64,000 bases of DNA from Vibrio fluminensis (GCF_015278125.1 NZ_JADILO010000001.1:496001-560000); one strand, 5' to 3'; counted from the first letter of the stretch, positions 53,554 through 63,785 are shown. Numbers and translations are program-made. The notes: generated from the sequence alone by a model not told the origin.

Positions 53554-54649
53554 CCCACCCCTCATCCTCTGTACTTTCCACAATTGATTTCATATTCTTT
53601 GCAAGAGTAAATATTTCTTTCAATTTAGTTTTAACGGAGTCACTATTAGTATGTTTATCAACTTTATGTATTATATTCTGAGCTCTTTTTAATCCCGACA
53701 ACGCTACTTCTATTTCATGATTAAAAGATTCACTAGATACTGATACGATTTGGAATGCATCAAAGATAGAACCACTTCCGGTTCTAAAATACTCTTTAGC
53801 CTCTTCATTATCTAAAATTTTATCTAGCATACTTAGATGCTTACTATCGCCAATTACTCTTGTTTTGTTTTGGTCGTTCTTTTCAAAAAACCAACGAGTT
53901 AATTCTTCGAGCTTCTTCTCATCTAAGTTTTCTAAAGGCAATTCAGACTTTATATCCACACCAATAAAATTTCTAATAGCATCTCTACTCAAAGAATCAG
54001 CATAATAGTTGAAGAAAATTGATGTTTCATCCAAATCTTTTATCTTATAGAAACCAGAATCTTCAATCCTTTCATAAAGTTGAAATGCAACCAATAGCTT
54101 TCTTACGTGATCGCTCCTAGAACCAATCGACTTAGCCAACTCTTTACATTGTTGAGAAAAGGAAACATCATTAAAGTCACCTTGAAGTTCAGATAAATAC
54201 CTCGCCTTTTGCAATATACCCCAAGACTTTACGCCTGTTACATGTCTATAGCCTAAATATTTATTTATTTTTCCTCTATTTTCAAAAACTATACAAGGTA
54301 TATCCTGAGGTCTTTCAGAAGTTTCAGAAATAACAGCATTTACTTTTTTCTTATGTATCTCTGCGATTTCAGGCTCATTCAATAAAATGGTAGAAGTTAA
54401 TCGTCTATTACCTTCAATAACTGTGTATGAACCATCTTTCTCTTTGATTACCAGTAATGCTTCTCCAATAAAGAAACCTGCATTACCTATAGCAAGCATT
54501 AACTCTATAATACTTGCGTCTCCCAACATCCAATTAACAATTCCAGATTTTGACAATTTACCCTTTCTAAATTTTGAGGGAAGCCTAGGGTTAGACTTAT
54601 CTAAATTCAATTTAGATAAAGGTATAAACTGTATATTTTTTTGTGACAT
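53546..54649 (-). CDS. ParB/sulfiredoxin-domain protein
   Basis: The 367-residue protein has an N-terminal ParB-like domain (residues 1-125) with FIPLSKLNLDKSNPRLPS and the catalytic-type motif EGNRR (79-83), equivalent to the DGQHR of DndB and GERR or ENxxR of ParB. A helical DNA-binding-like part follows at about 140-210 (ELAKSIGSRSDHVRKLLVAFQLYERI), with a helical C-terminus. ParB-like domains can bind or hydrolyse NTP and some act as nucleases. It overlaps the nuclease-like gene by 8 bp and lies 50 bp after the HNH gene, so the three are one transcript. A regulator or partner of the nuclease is the best guess. Confidence 0.7.
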   Translation of the reverse strand: MSQKNIQFIPLSKLNLDKSNPRLPSKFRKGKLSKSGIVNWMLGDASIIELMLAIGNAGFFIGEALLVIKEKDGSYTVIEGNRRLTSTILLNEPEIAEIHKKKVNAVISETSERPQDIPCIVFENRGKINKYLGYRHVTGVKSWGILQKARYLSELQGDFNDVSFSQQCKELAKSIGSRSDHVRKLLVAFQLYERIEDSGFYKIKDLDETSIFFNYYADSLSRDAIRNFIGVDIKSELPLENLDEKKLEELTRWFFEKNDQNKTRVIGDSKHLSMLDKILDNEEAKEYFRTGSGSIFDAFQIVSVSSESFNHEIEVALSGLKRAQNIIHKVDKHTNSDSVKTKLKEIFTLAKNMKSIVESTEDEGWDD

Positions 54650-54699
54650 AACAATCTCATCATATATTAATAAAATTTCATTTAAAGCAACAACTCAAT

Positions 54700-55572
54700 T
54701 CAAGAGCTAGTTTGAAATACTTCTCTAAGATGCCACTCTATCATCCTGATATTTGGATAATTTCTCTCAATTCTAGGTAGGTGTACTTTCTTAGTATCAA
54801 AATCCCAAAACAACCTATCTACCAAACTTCCACCACATACAGCGGTAGACACCCTAATTCTGAATTCACTATCCAACGAAATGGCACCACGATCAAACGC
54901 TTTGTGGTGAATGCTACACAAGGCAATACCATTAGAGACCTCACAAGGGCCAGAATACTGCTTCCATTTAATATGCGCTGCTTCAATTCCAACTGGTACG
55001 GTATCTAAAGCTAAGTCAAAGCCACACACCGCACATCTATAATTATATGCCCGCAAAACATTCTTTCGGAAATTGGGATCACGCTGCTTAGTTGACGTGT
55101 CGACTTCAAAGCCAAAACGGACAAACAGCTCCTCCTGTAACGTATCAGGGAAGTTATCTTGGATTAGCTTGGAAGCTATCTTTTCTATCAATGTTGGATC
55201 AGAAATTAAGCTCTGATATGAGGAAGCATCAAACCCTGCCATTACATTATATTTAATGAGCTCTGATTTTTTCGGGTCTTTATTGCTTTTTCGGGGGATA
55301 CACTCTTCACCATTTTTTAATTCCCAAAATGGGTCCTTTTCATTGGCTAAGCGCCAAAAAGGGTACTCCGGGTGATAAGCCTTTCGTGAAGGACCGTACT
55401 GAACCAGCAGCTCTTTAACCTGGTCGTCTACTTCACTCTCAAACTTGAACAAGCGTTCATGGCCCTTTTTGTATTGAGATAGAGCATATAGCAACATTAG
55501 CGGTTTATGAGGCGCTCGTTGGTCTCCATGTCGCCAACGTGAAATCGCTTGAATTTTATCTAATAGCTCCAT
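54700..55572 (-). CDS. Phosphorothioate-sensing HNH endonuclease (SBD-HNH type)
   Basis: The 290-residue protein, from ATG 55572 with a GGAAG site, has two parts. Residues 10-80 carry hallmarks of the sulfur-binding domain of phosphorothioate-dependent enzymes such as ScoMcrA: RAPHKPLMLLYALSQY and YGPSRKAYHPEYPFWRL. The C-terminal part is an HNH nuclease with CAVCG near 180-184, EAAHIKW (His200) and NGIALCSIHHKAFD (His222/223). It may cut or sense DNA with backbone sulfur. It has its own start after the dptH terminator and heads the three-gene minus-strand module. Being within a dnd locus is notable, since known PT-cleaving enzymes are incompatible with self-modification. Confidence 0.85.
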   Translation of the reverse strand: MELLDKIQAISRWRHGDQRAPHKPLMLLYALSQYKKGHERLFKFESEVDDQVKELLVQYGPSRKAYHPEYPFWRLANEKDPFWELKNGEECIPRKSNKDPKKSELIKYNVMAGFDASSYQSLISDPTLIEKIASKLIQDNFPDTLQEELFVRFGFEVDTSTKQRDPNFRKNVLRAYNYRCAVCGFDLALDTVPVGIEAAHIKWKQYSGPCEVSNGIALCSIHHKAFDRGAISLDSEFRIRVSTAVCGGSLVDRLFWDFDTKKVHLPRIERNYPNIRMIEWHLREVFQTSS

Positions 55573-55638
55573 CACTAACTTCCATAAGTCTCATTCACGA
55601 GATTATACATACTGAGTCATATATTGGTACTTATAGAT

Positions 55639-55664
55639 TCAAAAAACGCCCTAAAAGGGCGTTT
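55639..55664 (-). terminator. Terminator of the dptFGH operon
   Basis: On the minus strand AAACGCCC and GGGCGTTT pair around TTTTA, followed by further T. It lies 13 bases past the dptH stop and separates dptFGH from the HNH module. Confidence 0.85.
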
Positions 55665-55676
55665 AAAATCATACAT

Positions 55677-58600
55677 TTATTGAAGTAACTCCCAAAATGC
55701 TCTGTCTTTTATCTTGGTTATCTTCTTGTCACCATCGACGTAGAGACTGTAATGTTTTTCTAACTCACGAATAGACTTCATCAAATTTTCTTGTTCGTGC
55801 TTATCATCTTTGTTAAAGATTGACTTGATATCTTGATTTTTTATCTGTGACACGCGATGAACAATCCAACTCAGAACATAACTTGAATAATCATTCTCAC
55901 TAGTTTTGAAGTGTGTAATATCTTGCGTTGATAGAATTACACCTACCCCGTATTCACGACCCTCTTTCAAAATTTTTCGTAAACTAGGGAAATTCTGAGA
56001 CATAAAGTTATCGGCTTCATCCACCAGCACAAGCTTGGTTACTTGGCGAAAATCACCCTTAACTTCAGGTTTCCCATTTTTCTGCATTTGTGAATAAAAC
56101 AAATCTAGCGTTAACGCAACGACCAGGTTTTGAATGCTTGAGTCATATCCAGCTAGCTCGATTACTGTTACCCCTGAAACCAGATCGTATAAACTTTTTA
56201 CTTTATTGGCGTCAGGCTCAAAAATTTCGAAAGAAACCAGACTATCAAGTGCCGCGTATAAAGAATCCTGTTCAACTTTGTCTTGATCCATATATACATC
56301 CCACACATCACTTAATGTAGGTGCTGCGATCGACCATGTATTTTTATTAGAACGATCTATCCCTTTCCGCTCATAAGCATCAAGAACTAGATTTTTCAAA
56401 CGCATTTGTTGCTTAGGACCTAAGCCAAATGCTTGTGTCATAGTGTTAGCAAATGCACTCGCGGTATGAACAGGAAGCTTTGCCTTATCACCAAACAAAC
56501 TTAATGGGTTATATGGTAAGCAATCTAAGTCAAATTTCTTCGCGTTAGTAGCATTGACAAACTTATCATCTACATAGTCTGATTTGTAATCAAAAATCAG
56601 AACTCCAATTGGACTACCATCTACATTTTTATGTTGATCACGATAAAGCTGTGTCACTACCGCTTTAGTACACTGAGTTTTCCCCGTGCCCATTGTGCCT
56701 ATAATGCCAGAATTGGTATTCATGAATTTGGCAGTATTAGTCGGTTCCCAGAAAACAGCCCCATCATCACGTACATTATGACCAACCAGAACCTTTAGGT
56801 TATCGTTTGGATCATGCTCTCCGGTTGAATCCTGTACATTAATTATCTGATTTTCTGACGATAGCTCAACTGTTGGAGTATTTATGACGTCTTCTGATTC
56901 ATTTTTAGTATTAACAATTTCATTACTATTTTCTACAGAGCTAGTTGTTACCACTTTTACATTAGTAGTTTCAGCTAAAAGATATTGCTCAGGGATTTTA
57001 CTTAATGTACCAGAGCAAGCATCTGCCATTAGGTCTGTTAATCGAGTACTTACTAAGTGATTTAAACTAGCGCTTGGCAATTGAATTTTAAGAATATTTT
57101 TTACTTCCTCAAAGCTTGCTTCAAAGAAGGTGTCATTCTCTACCATCGCTACTAAGAACCCTTCAGGGTACTCTTGCAATTCAGCTAATTGGTAATCGCC
57201 CTGCAGCCACCATTCGCGTTGTTTCAAGAGTGGCTCAAAGTAATCTGGTTGATAAAGGTTATACAGTTTGTATTTATCAATCTGCATTAGTACCTGACGC
57301 ATAAACAAACCGCGGTAAAGATGCCCTGCTAAATCATCACGGCCTAAAATATCTTCAGTTAAATAACGCTTTAACTCTTTGGCTTGCTCTACCCCTTTAT
57401 TGTGAGTTTGTTTTAGCCCTGCTTTTACTTCAAGAGGAAGTAAGTAAAGTTGATTGTCTTTAAAGCCAACAAACAGCACATCGTCTGATATTGCACCGGA
57501 TTTGTAACCATTTACATTACGCGAAAAATCACTGTCATTCATTTTCAAACCAATATTACCAGCCACACGAACCATCTCACCGACTGACAAGGGAACCCAA
57601 ATAATATCTGACTTTGCTAATAAGCAATTGATGTACTTATAGGCGCCAATGATACCCTTTTTCTCTTTTCGTTCATTACTATTAGCAGTGATCATTTTAA
57701 GTAACCACTCTCCATTGAAGGCGTTGAACTCCTCAATAATGCCACCTTCGTCCTGTTCTAATACCTTTTTATATAGGTCCGTTTCTTTGGTTACGGTAAT
57801 CGCATCGTAATTGGTTGAGTTGGTATAGTTATCCGAGTAATGAATCAGCACCATATCTTTAGCGCTTTCAAAAAATTCGAGTGTGACCTTGGGGTCAATA
57901 ATAGTAGTCCAGATGGAATTGTCGTAAGAGCGCTCAAGTAGAGTTTTAAAGTCATCACTCACCGCTAATGCTAATGAGTTAGCACGACCATGTTGCACAT
58001 TAGTTTTACGGGCAGGTTTAATCAAACCATTAAGGCGCAGCGCCATTCTAAGATGCGAATTATGTTCAGTTTCAACATTCTTCAAACCGAACGCGGTGAA
58101 ATAACTTTCCTCTTTGCTATCAGCTGCTTCGCCCGCCAATAAGCCATGACAAACTATACCACTGAGCTCTTCCAAAACGTTAACATCGGTAGGCTCAACT
58201 TTATGGTGATTTCTAAAAAAACTCAGATGCGCATACGCCTGCGGTTTGGTATCGCATTCATCGTTACGGAACTTACTGTAAGTTAAACGAGTACGTAACA
58301 GGTCTATAATGGCATCTGCTTGCTCACGGACCGCACCTTTGTCTAGTCCATATAACGTTTTTAACTCGTCGTAACTGGCTGTTTCTGCAAAACGGTCAAA
58401 TTCACAGCGCGTCTCTTTATCATCGTATAAGTTCACATGGATATGGCAGACTCTGTCCTTTTGTGTTTTAACGTAATCCACCAGACCCAGAAATAGTTCA
58501 ACATTTTTATAGTTATTTACCGAGTTAATAATCAGTGTGGCTTTGCTACCTGCAGTAAATAATGAACTAAAGGCATCTTTAAACTCTGTGACCTTATCTT

Positions 58601-60803
58601 TCACCAATTTACGTACATAGCTGTAACTTGTTTCTTGATGAGGCACTAGCTCAAGCCACATACAGTTGTCTTTTTCTAGCTTGGTAAAAGCAAACTCATG
58701 TTTAGGGTGATACACAAAAGGCAATAAACCACGCGCATTCAAGCGCCTTAACGTCACTTTGGGTAGCGTCTTAAAACTGCTGTTATCGTTGATGTTATCA
58801 GTAACTATTGCTTCAGCTAGACTCAAGTGATAAGACAACACTAAGGGGTGGAATGGGGTTATATATTCCCGATATTCTTCATTTTCTTGATATTGAGCAT
58901 ATCCGATATTAACAAGCAGTTTTTCTGCTTTGGTTAACATTACATCAAAACCGATTTCAGCTATTGCTTGGTTGTATGAATCAACTAATTGAGAAACAAT
59001 CTCTCTAAACTCGTCACCCCAACTAGATAAACTCGGTAGTGTTTTATTAGTTGTGCAGTATTCAAATAGCTTTAGGTATGACAGGTAAACTTCAGGGTAG
59101 CTTGCTTCAATCGCTTTTAACTCTACGCTGCTTTGTGGGTCAACATGTTGATTTAATAACTGTTTATCTAAAAAATCTGCTTCACGTTGTAACAGTGTTA
59201 AACGCCGTCCTTTAGGTGCGACCTCTTTATTGTCTAGTAACACTTTGTTTTTGTTACGATTAAAGCATGCAAAATAATCGTCGTTAAATAGCTGTACGAA
59301 ACGGTCTGTATCTAACATAAGCGGTAACGAAAGCGAATCAGATGCTACAGCCCCTTCAACATTAAAGGCTAAACTACCAACCGGACTAATTACTTCAAAG
59401 ACTACATCATTTGACTCATTGGCTAATAATTCAAAGTCAATCTCTTTAATTTCTTGATTGTCGAATACTTGGCCAGGCTGCTCTAGTTTCGCTTTATTGC
59501 CCTGTTCTGCAATTACAAAGCTGTTATCTTCTGTTTGTAGCGTTATACGTTTTTTATTTGGTTCAATTAGAAAGATGTTTTCAAACGCTGGTAGGTAAAA
59601 ACTATCTTCTGTTATTACCAAAACACGAAATTTATAGCACTCTGCTGTTTTGTCTCTTTTTAAGATCAAACTAAAATACGTTGGCTCACCTGTAAATGCC
59701 CCCGTAACAGTAACCTTACTACGTTTTCCACCACTATTATTAGGCTGCTGTATCTCAATACTTGTATCTTTTGTATGCTGTAGAGTAAGTTGGTCTTTCT
59801 CAACCTTGCCACCTAAAAAGGTAAATGATAGTTCAAAGCTCTTCTGGCCCTGTTGCAAAGGCAATATAATATGTTGTTCACGTTTCCCTGCTTTACTATC
59901 TGATTTGCTTTTCTTAGCTAGCCTATCTATTTGCTGAGATTCAATCGACTCTAGCTCTAAAATATTGCTTACGTTATTTTTTTTCTCATTTAAACAATCA
60001 GCAAAAGTAAGCTTTGTTTTCCAACTTTCCAATTTTTCATCGTTGAAATGTTTAGCAACAAACTTGTCGCTAAAATCATTCTCCGCAAACTTCTCTTCAA
60101 GCTCTGTTGAAAAACGTTCAGTTACCGTATTGATACGATCAAATAGCTTTTTATTTTCTTCTAAACGGTTGTTAATTTGCTCTGGTTTACCACTCCAATT
60201 CAATATTTCAGGATCATCTAACAAACCAAGCTCATGAAACTTCAAATCCCCATCTAAGATCGCTTTGTAAAGCTCTTCAAAGCCAAACATGGTTGCACCA
60301 TCATCCACTATTTGTGAAAAACGGTGATCTAGCAAACATTCAGAAACTTTGCGGTCCTTTGCGTTGGGATCGATTAGACTTTTTAAAGCATCTTTGATTT
60401 TTTCTGGATGCCAAACACTATTGTCTTGAGCGATATCTTCAGCAGAGTTGATTAGTGTGTCTAGCATGCTGTTATGAATAACTAACAATGCACAACCTTT
60501 AAAATCACCTTGTTGTCCAGCTACTTCATCACGTAAATGTGAGATAAAGTTCTCAGAGTAACCAATGTCACTCTCACTGTGTAGTACAGGTAAAAGCTTG
60601 GTACTCCCGCACTTCAATGCTCTGATGGTAGTGTTTTTGACTGTTATTTGGTCATCACATTTTTGGATAAACGCATTGTATAAGCGCTGGCTATTCTTGT
60701 TATCCGGCGATTGGAACTGATAACGGTAACCATGCTGCAGCTTTGTCTCATTTAACTTCAAAAACTGCTCAGTTAAAAAGATCTCAAATTGTTTTTCTAA
60801 CAT
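55677..60803 (-). CDS. dptH: DptH/DndH, large ATPase of the phosphorothioation-dependent restriction complex
   Basis: The protein is about 1708 residues. A HerA/FtsK-like ATPase lies near the C-terminus, with Walker A GTMGTGKTQ at about 1366-1374 and Walker B KLVLVDEADNFMS near 1595. The N-terminal 1300 residues are mostly unassigned helical and beta regions. DptF, DptG and DptH form the restriction arm that attacks DNA lacking phosphorothioates. The start is uncertain: ATG 60803 has GGAG nine bases upstream, while ATG 60812 or GTG 60818 would add a few residues. The gene overlaps the end of dptG. Length and order fit known dptH/dndH. Confidence 0.9.
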   Translation of the reverse strand: MLEKQFEIFLTEQFLKLNETKLQHGYRYQFQSPDNKNSQRLYNAFIQKCDDQITVKNTTIRALKCGSTKLLPVLHSESDIGYSENFISHLRDEVAGQQGDFKGCALLVIHNSMLDTLINSAEDIAQDNSVWHPEKIKDALKSLIDPNAKDRKVSECLLDHRFSQIVDDGATMFGFEELYKAILDGDLKFHELGLLDDPEILNWSGKPEQINNRLEENKKLFDRINTVTERFSTELEEKFAENDFSDKFVAKHFNDEKLESWKTKLTFADCLNEKKNNVSNILELESIESQQIDRLAKKSKSDSKAGKREQHIILPLQQGQKSFELSFTFLGGKVEKDQLTLQHTKDTSIEIQQPNNSGGKRSKVTVTGAFTGEPTYFSLILKRDKTAECYKFRVLVITEDSFYLPAFENIFLIEPNKKRITLQTEDNSFVIAEQGNKAKLEQPGQVFDNQEIKEIDFELLANESNDVVFEVISPVGSLAFNVEGAVASDSLSLPLMLDTDRFVQLFNDDYFACFNRNKNKVLLDNKEVAPKGRRLTLLQREADFLDKQLLNQHVDPQSSVELKAIEASYPEVYLSYLKLFEYCTTNKTLPSLSSWGDEFREIVSQLVDSYNQAIAEIGFDVMLTKAEKLLVNIGYAQYQENEEYREYITPFHPLVLSYHLSLAEAIVTDNINDNSSFKTLPKVTLRRLNARGLLPFVYHPKHEFAFTKLEKDNCMWLELVPHQETSYSYVRKLVKDKVTEFKDAFSSLFTAGSKATLIINSVNNYKNVELFLGLVDYVKTQKDRVCHIHVNLYDDKETRCEFDRFAETASYDELKTLYGLDKGAVREQADAIIDLLRTRLTYSKFRNDECDTKPQAYAHLSFFRNHHKVEPTDVNVLEELSGIVCHGLLAGEAADSKEESYFTAFGLKNVETEHNSHLRMALRLNGLIKPARKTNVQHGRANSLALAVSDDFKTLLERSYDNSIWTTIIDPKVTLEFFESAKDMVLIHYSDNYTNSTNYDAITVTKETDLYKKVLEQDEGGIIEEFNAFNGEWLLKMITANSNERKEKKGIIGAYKYINCLLAKSDIIWVPLSVGEMVRVAGNIGLKMNDSDFSRNVNGYKSGAISDDVLFVGFKDNQLYLLPLEVKAGLKQTHNKGVEQAKELKRYLTEDILGRDDLAGHLYRGLFMRQVLMQIDKYKLYNLYQPDYFEPLLKQREWWLQGDYQLAELQEYPEGFLVAMVENDTFFEASFEEVKNILKIQLPSASLNHLVSTRLTDLMADACSGTLSKIPEQYLLAETTNVKVVTTSSVENSNEIVNTKNESEDVINTPTVELSSENQIINVQDSTGEHDPNDNLKVLVGHNVRDDGAVFWEPTNTAKFMNTNSGIIGTMGTGKTQCTKAVVTQLYRDQHKNVDGSPIGVLIFDYKSDYVDDKFVNATNAKKFDLDCLPYNPLSLFGDKAKLPVHTASAFANTMTQAFGLGPKQQMRLKNLVLDAYERKGIDRSNKNTWSIAAPTLSDVWDVYMDQDKVEQDSLYAALDSLVSFEIFEPDANKVKSLYDLVSGVTVIELAGYDSSIQNLVVALTLDLFYSQMQKNGKPEVKGDFRQVTKLVLVDEADNFMSQNFPSLRKILKEGREYGVGVILSTQDITHFKTSENDYSSYVLSWIVHRVSQIKNQDIKSIFNKDDKHEQENLMKSIRELEKHYSLYVDGDKKITKIKDRAFWELLQ

Positions 60804-62196
60804 AGACTGCATCTCCACTATCGCTCATACGTTCAACATTACCAATACGTTCAAAGAATTTAATTAAAGCTTGTTGGCTCTGTTTATCGAAAAATACCCC
60901 TCTTGATTCAAAGGCTTTGATTAACTCGTGGAAACGAAGTTTGTCTTGCTCTCCAATGGTTAAGTTGGTTAATAACAATAGATAGTCCTGATTAAATACT
61001 AATACGCGACCAGCACGGCCACGGGATTGGGTAAAATGGCTACAAAACTCAGATTCTGTTGCTTTGACGTAAAGCTTATTAATCTCATGACGCGTTTCTT
61101 TTGAATCAAACTGCATTCTGCTCAACCGAAGTAAATCTGCTAACGCATCATGTGGGTTTTCACTGTCACTCAAGTCGAGGTTTAAATCTCGACTCTCTTT
61201 AAATGCCTGTGCATAGTTTTTCAGTAAATTAGCAGAGCCAGGAGTTTGCTGAATATTTTCAGCTAAGGCCCATAGTGGCTGAATGGTGTTCACTGCATTA
61301 TCAATCTTTTTAGATTGTAGGCTTTCATTCATTGATAGGTACGGAAAGATATTCCATAACGACTTTGACAACTGTTTAAAGCCATAATCTTTTATCAGAT
61401 AACGCTCATCACTGGCTTTTTCGCTATCTAATATGTAATAACATAGTTGCGCTTCCGGCTCCCCTTTCTTCCACCTTTTTAAATTAAGCGCTAGCTGCGC
61501 CGTATACAGATGTGCATAGAGGTGTAAGAACTCTTTGAAGATTGACAACAGGTATTTGGGTCTTTTACCTAGAAAATGAAGATCTTGCTGTAGATACTTT
61601 GCTATAAATGGTAAATATGGCGCTTCACTCGGTTCAGAAAAAGTCAAAGTTACATCTTTCTCTTTATTACTTGGCTCCATTAACTTCAATAATTCTGAGT
61701 ACAACTGCTCCTCTAAGAAGTTAAATTGGTTGTTTGGTTTTTCATTAAAGAAGAAGTTTTGTAATAAATTAGAAAACATTCCACCCAAGCTTGCATCTCT
61801 AGCACTGCCTTTCTGCTTAATAGTCTTAAACAATAAAAACTCAGGTGAGATTTTAAAAATCTGGTCATTGTCAAAGTACATTTTCTCTAGGATTGGCCAG
61901 AAATCACTTTCATCTAACTTTTTTTTAAAACTACGCTCGCAGCTCAACTTAAATTTTTCGAGCGCTATTTCTGATTCAGTTTTTTCACCCTCTTTAATCG
62001 ATAATTTTTCATCATCAGTTAATTTTTCCAGGTACAGTTCTTTCCGATATGAAGTTTTTACCACATAACCTAATACACTGTCCCAATTAAATATATCTTT
62101 TCTATCCTTTGTATTAATTGGAAAGTAGGTAGTTAAAGTGTTATTTCTCACCCCATCTTTAGACTGGGGCAAGTCCCCTCTTAGCATTAAACTCAT
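60784..62196 (-). CDS. dptG: DptG/DndG, restriction complex subunit
   Basis: The 470-residue protein has no enzymatic motif that I can see. It matches the DptG family by length, by start style (MSLMLRGDLPQSKDGVRNNTLTTYFP split here as family-like lead residues) and by position between dptF and dptH. It is helical, with a segment near residues 395-410 (FCSHFTQSRGRAGRVLVFNQ) conserved in the family as I recall. The start overlaps the dptF stop by 4 bp (ATGA), showing coupling, and the end overlaps dptH. Confidence 0.88.
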   Translation of the reverse strand: MSLMLRGDLPQSKDGVRNNTLTTYFPINTKDRKDIFNWDSVLGYVVKTSYRKELYLEKLTDDEKLSIKEGEKTESEIALEKFKLSCERSFKKKLDESDFWPILEKMYFDNDQIFKISPEFLLFKTIKQKGSARDASLGGMFSNLLQNFFFNEKPNNQFNFLEEQLYSELLKLMEPSNKEKDVTLTFSEPSEAPYLPFIAKYLQQDLHFLGKRPKYLLSIFKEFLHLYAHLYTAQLALNLKRWKKGEPEAQLCYYILDSEKASDERYLIKDYGFKQLSKSLWNIFPYLSMNESLQSKKIDNAVNTIQPLWALAENIQQTPGSANLLKNYAQAFKESRDLNLDLSDSENPHDALADLLRLSRMQFDSKETRHEINKLYVKATESEFCSHFTQSRGRAGRVLVFNQDYLLLLTNLTIGEQDKLRFHELIKAFESRGVFFDKQSQQALIKFFERIGNVERMSDSGDAVYVRKTI

Positions 62197-63785
62197 AGTC
62201 CACTCACCTCAAAATCCTCATTATCTACGTTGGTTATTTTGTATTGCTTATTACCTTTTCCAACGATGTAGAGGGTATCGGCACTATTTGCGATATCCGC
62301 AATTCCATCAACCAACTCATCCAGCAACACGACCGTATTCTTATCATGTTTATTCGGGCGATATCCAGAAACGATACGTTGCATTAAGTGCAGCAAATTG
62401 ATATTGACCATCAACGATAAGGTTTTATCCCCAACTCGAAAATAAGCTGTAAAATAGGCTGTATTTTTTTTGTAGTCATTTTTAATCGCTTTAACGTCAG
62501 CCTTTAACTCTAATGATGAAGCTAAAAAATATCCATTATGCTCTGAAATGAAAAACTCTCCTTTCGCCAATCTAGGTGCATTTCGATTATTATACTTATG
62601 GATAGCCGTGATTGCTGTTTGACGATAAAAATGACGAAGTTTTTCTTTTTGCTCAGGTGAGCTATCGAAAGCAGTATGCAACCGCCAAACTTCTGAGTAA
62701 TTGTCTATTAGGAGCTCATCAAAATCACTCGAAAACTGCTTATGGTATTCATTCCCATAGTCGGACTTTCTTAGAACATAAAACAATCGCAAGTAGGATT
62801 CCGCATTTAGTCCCCTTCGTATACCAAAAGTAGTCAATGCGGTTTTATAGTCGTCAAAGTTAACGTCTGGTAGCTGCAATGAGTGAGACAAAATGAATTT
62901 GTCGATTTTTTGTGTACGTTGAATCGATGGGTCAAAGTCTGAAATGATATTGCTCAGCTCGTTTTCACCTTTTTCAAATAGGTTATCAAACAAATAGCCA
63001 GGGCCAGCAAGCAGATGAAAAATGAAGTCCAATAATGCTCGCGCCGTTAAGAATTGGTCTTTCATTAAACGCGCTTTGAACAATAGATCGACAATGACAT
63101 CTTGAACTTCTTCACGCCCTAGTAATTGATAGTTAGCACAAAGCTTTCTATCAGGACTTTGTTTCTGCATTTCCACATCAAAGTATTGGCGAATTAGGTT
63201 TTCATCTGTTGCAGTAATTTTCTTTAGCAGCTCTTTTGCAAACTTAGAAGTATGACCGTCAATTTCTAACGTAAATTTAGGATAGTCTTCAAAATCTAAA
63301 AATATATGATTTTCTAAGGTCGGCTGTTTCTCTAAAAAGGCTTTGATTGATGTTGTGACTTCAGTTACCGCCCCTTCTTCAGCATAGTTCCCTAGCATAC
63401 CAGTATTGATACCTATAACTAGCGGCTTCTCTGTAGTATTAAACTCAATAAACAGTTCATCCAACGTTTCAATAGCTGAATCACTAGGACGAAAACTGTG
63501 GGTTGCATCGAGATGGAAGTCAGCTCTATTTTGATACTCTTTCTTATACTTTGTTAGTATTTCGGATTTGCCATCACCACTACTACCACACAAGAAAATG
63601 ATTTTCTTATCGGTTGAGGATAATCCTTTCAATTGCTTAACAAAGTCAGCCTCTATATCTGTTTGTACATAAAGATACTTTTTTACAGCATCTAAATCCG
63701 TTGATATCGTTGCGTCTCGCTCTGTAGAGACTGCATATGGCGACGATTTTGACATCACACTAAGTGCGGTTCGTAAATCTATCAA
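62193..63785 (-). CDS. dptF: DptF/DndF, ATPase of the restriction complex
   Basis: The 530-residue protein has Walker A GSSGDGKS at residues 67-74 and helical regions typical of DptF. It initiates the restriction arm with DptG and DptH. The longest frame uses TTG 63785, preceded by GGGG about nine bases upstream; ATG 63755 is the next option but has no ribosome binding site, so TTG is kept with some doubt. It is first in the dptFGH operon, whose promoter should lie in 63786-64000. Confidence 0.88.
   Translation of the reverse strand: MIDLRTALSVMSKSSPYAVSTERDATISTDLDAVKKYLYVQTDIEADFVKQLKGLSSTDKKIIFLCGSSGDGKSEILTKYKKEYQNRADFHLDATHSFRPSDSAIETLDELFIEFNTTEKPLVIGINTGMLGNYAEEGAVTEVTTSIKAFLEKQPTLENHIFLDFEDYPKFTLEIDGHTSKFAKELLKKITATDENLIRQYFDVEMQKQSPDRKLCANYQLLGREEVQDVIVDLLFKARLMKDQFLTARALLDFIFHLLAGPGYLFDNLFEKGENELSNIISDFDPSIQRTQKIDKFILSHSLQLPDVNFDDYKTALTTFGIRRGLNAESYLRLFYVLRKSDYGNEYHKQFSSDFDELLIDNYSEVWRLHTAFDSSPEQKEKLRHFYRQTAITAIHKYNNRNAPRLAKGEFFISEHNGYFLASSLELKADVKAIKNDYKKNTAYFTAYFRVGDKTLSLMVNINLLHLMQRIVSGYRPNKHDKNTVVLLDELVDGIADIANSADTLYIVGKGNKQYKITNVDNEDFEVSGL

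Noticed and set aside
44666..63785. Search for an integrase, transposase, tRNA or att repeats at the Dnd island edges
   Set aside because: None was found in the window. Acquisition by transfer is likely from gene content, but the right boundary may lie outside.
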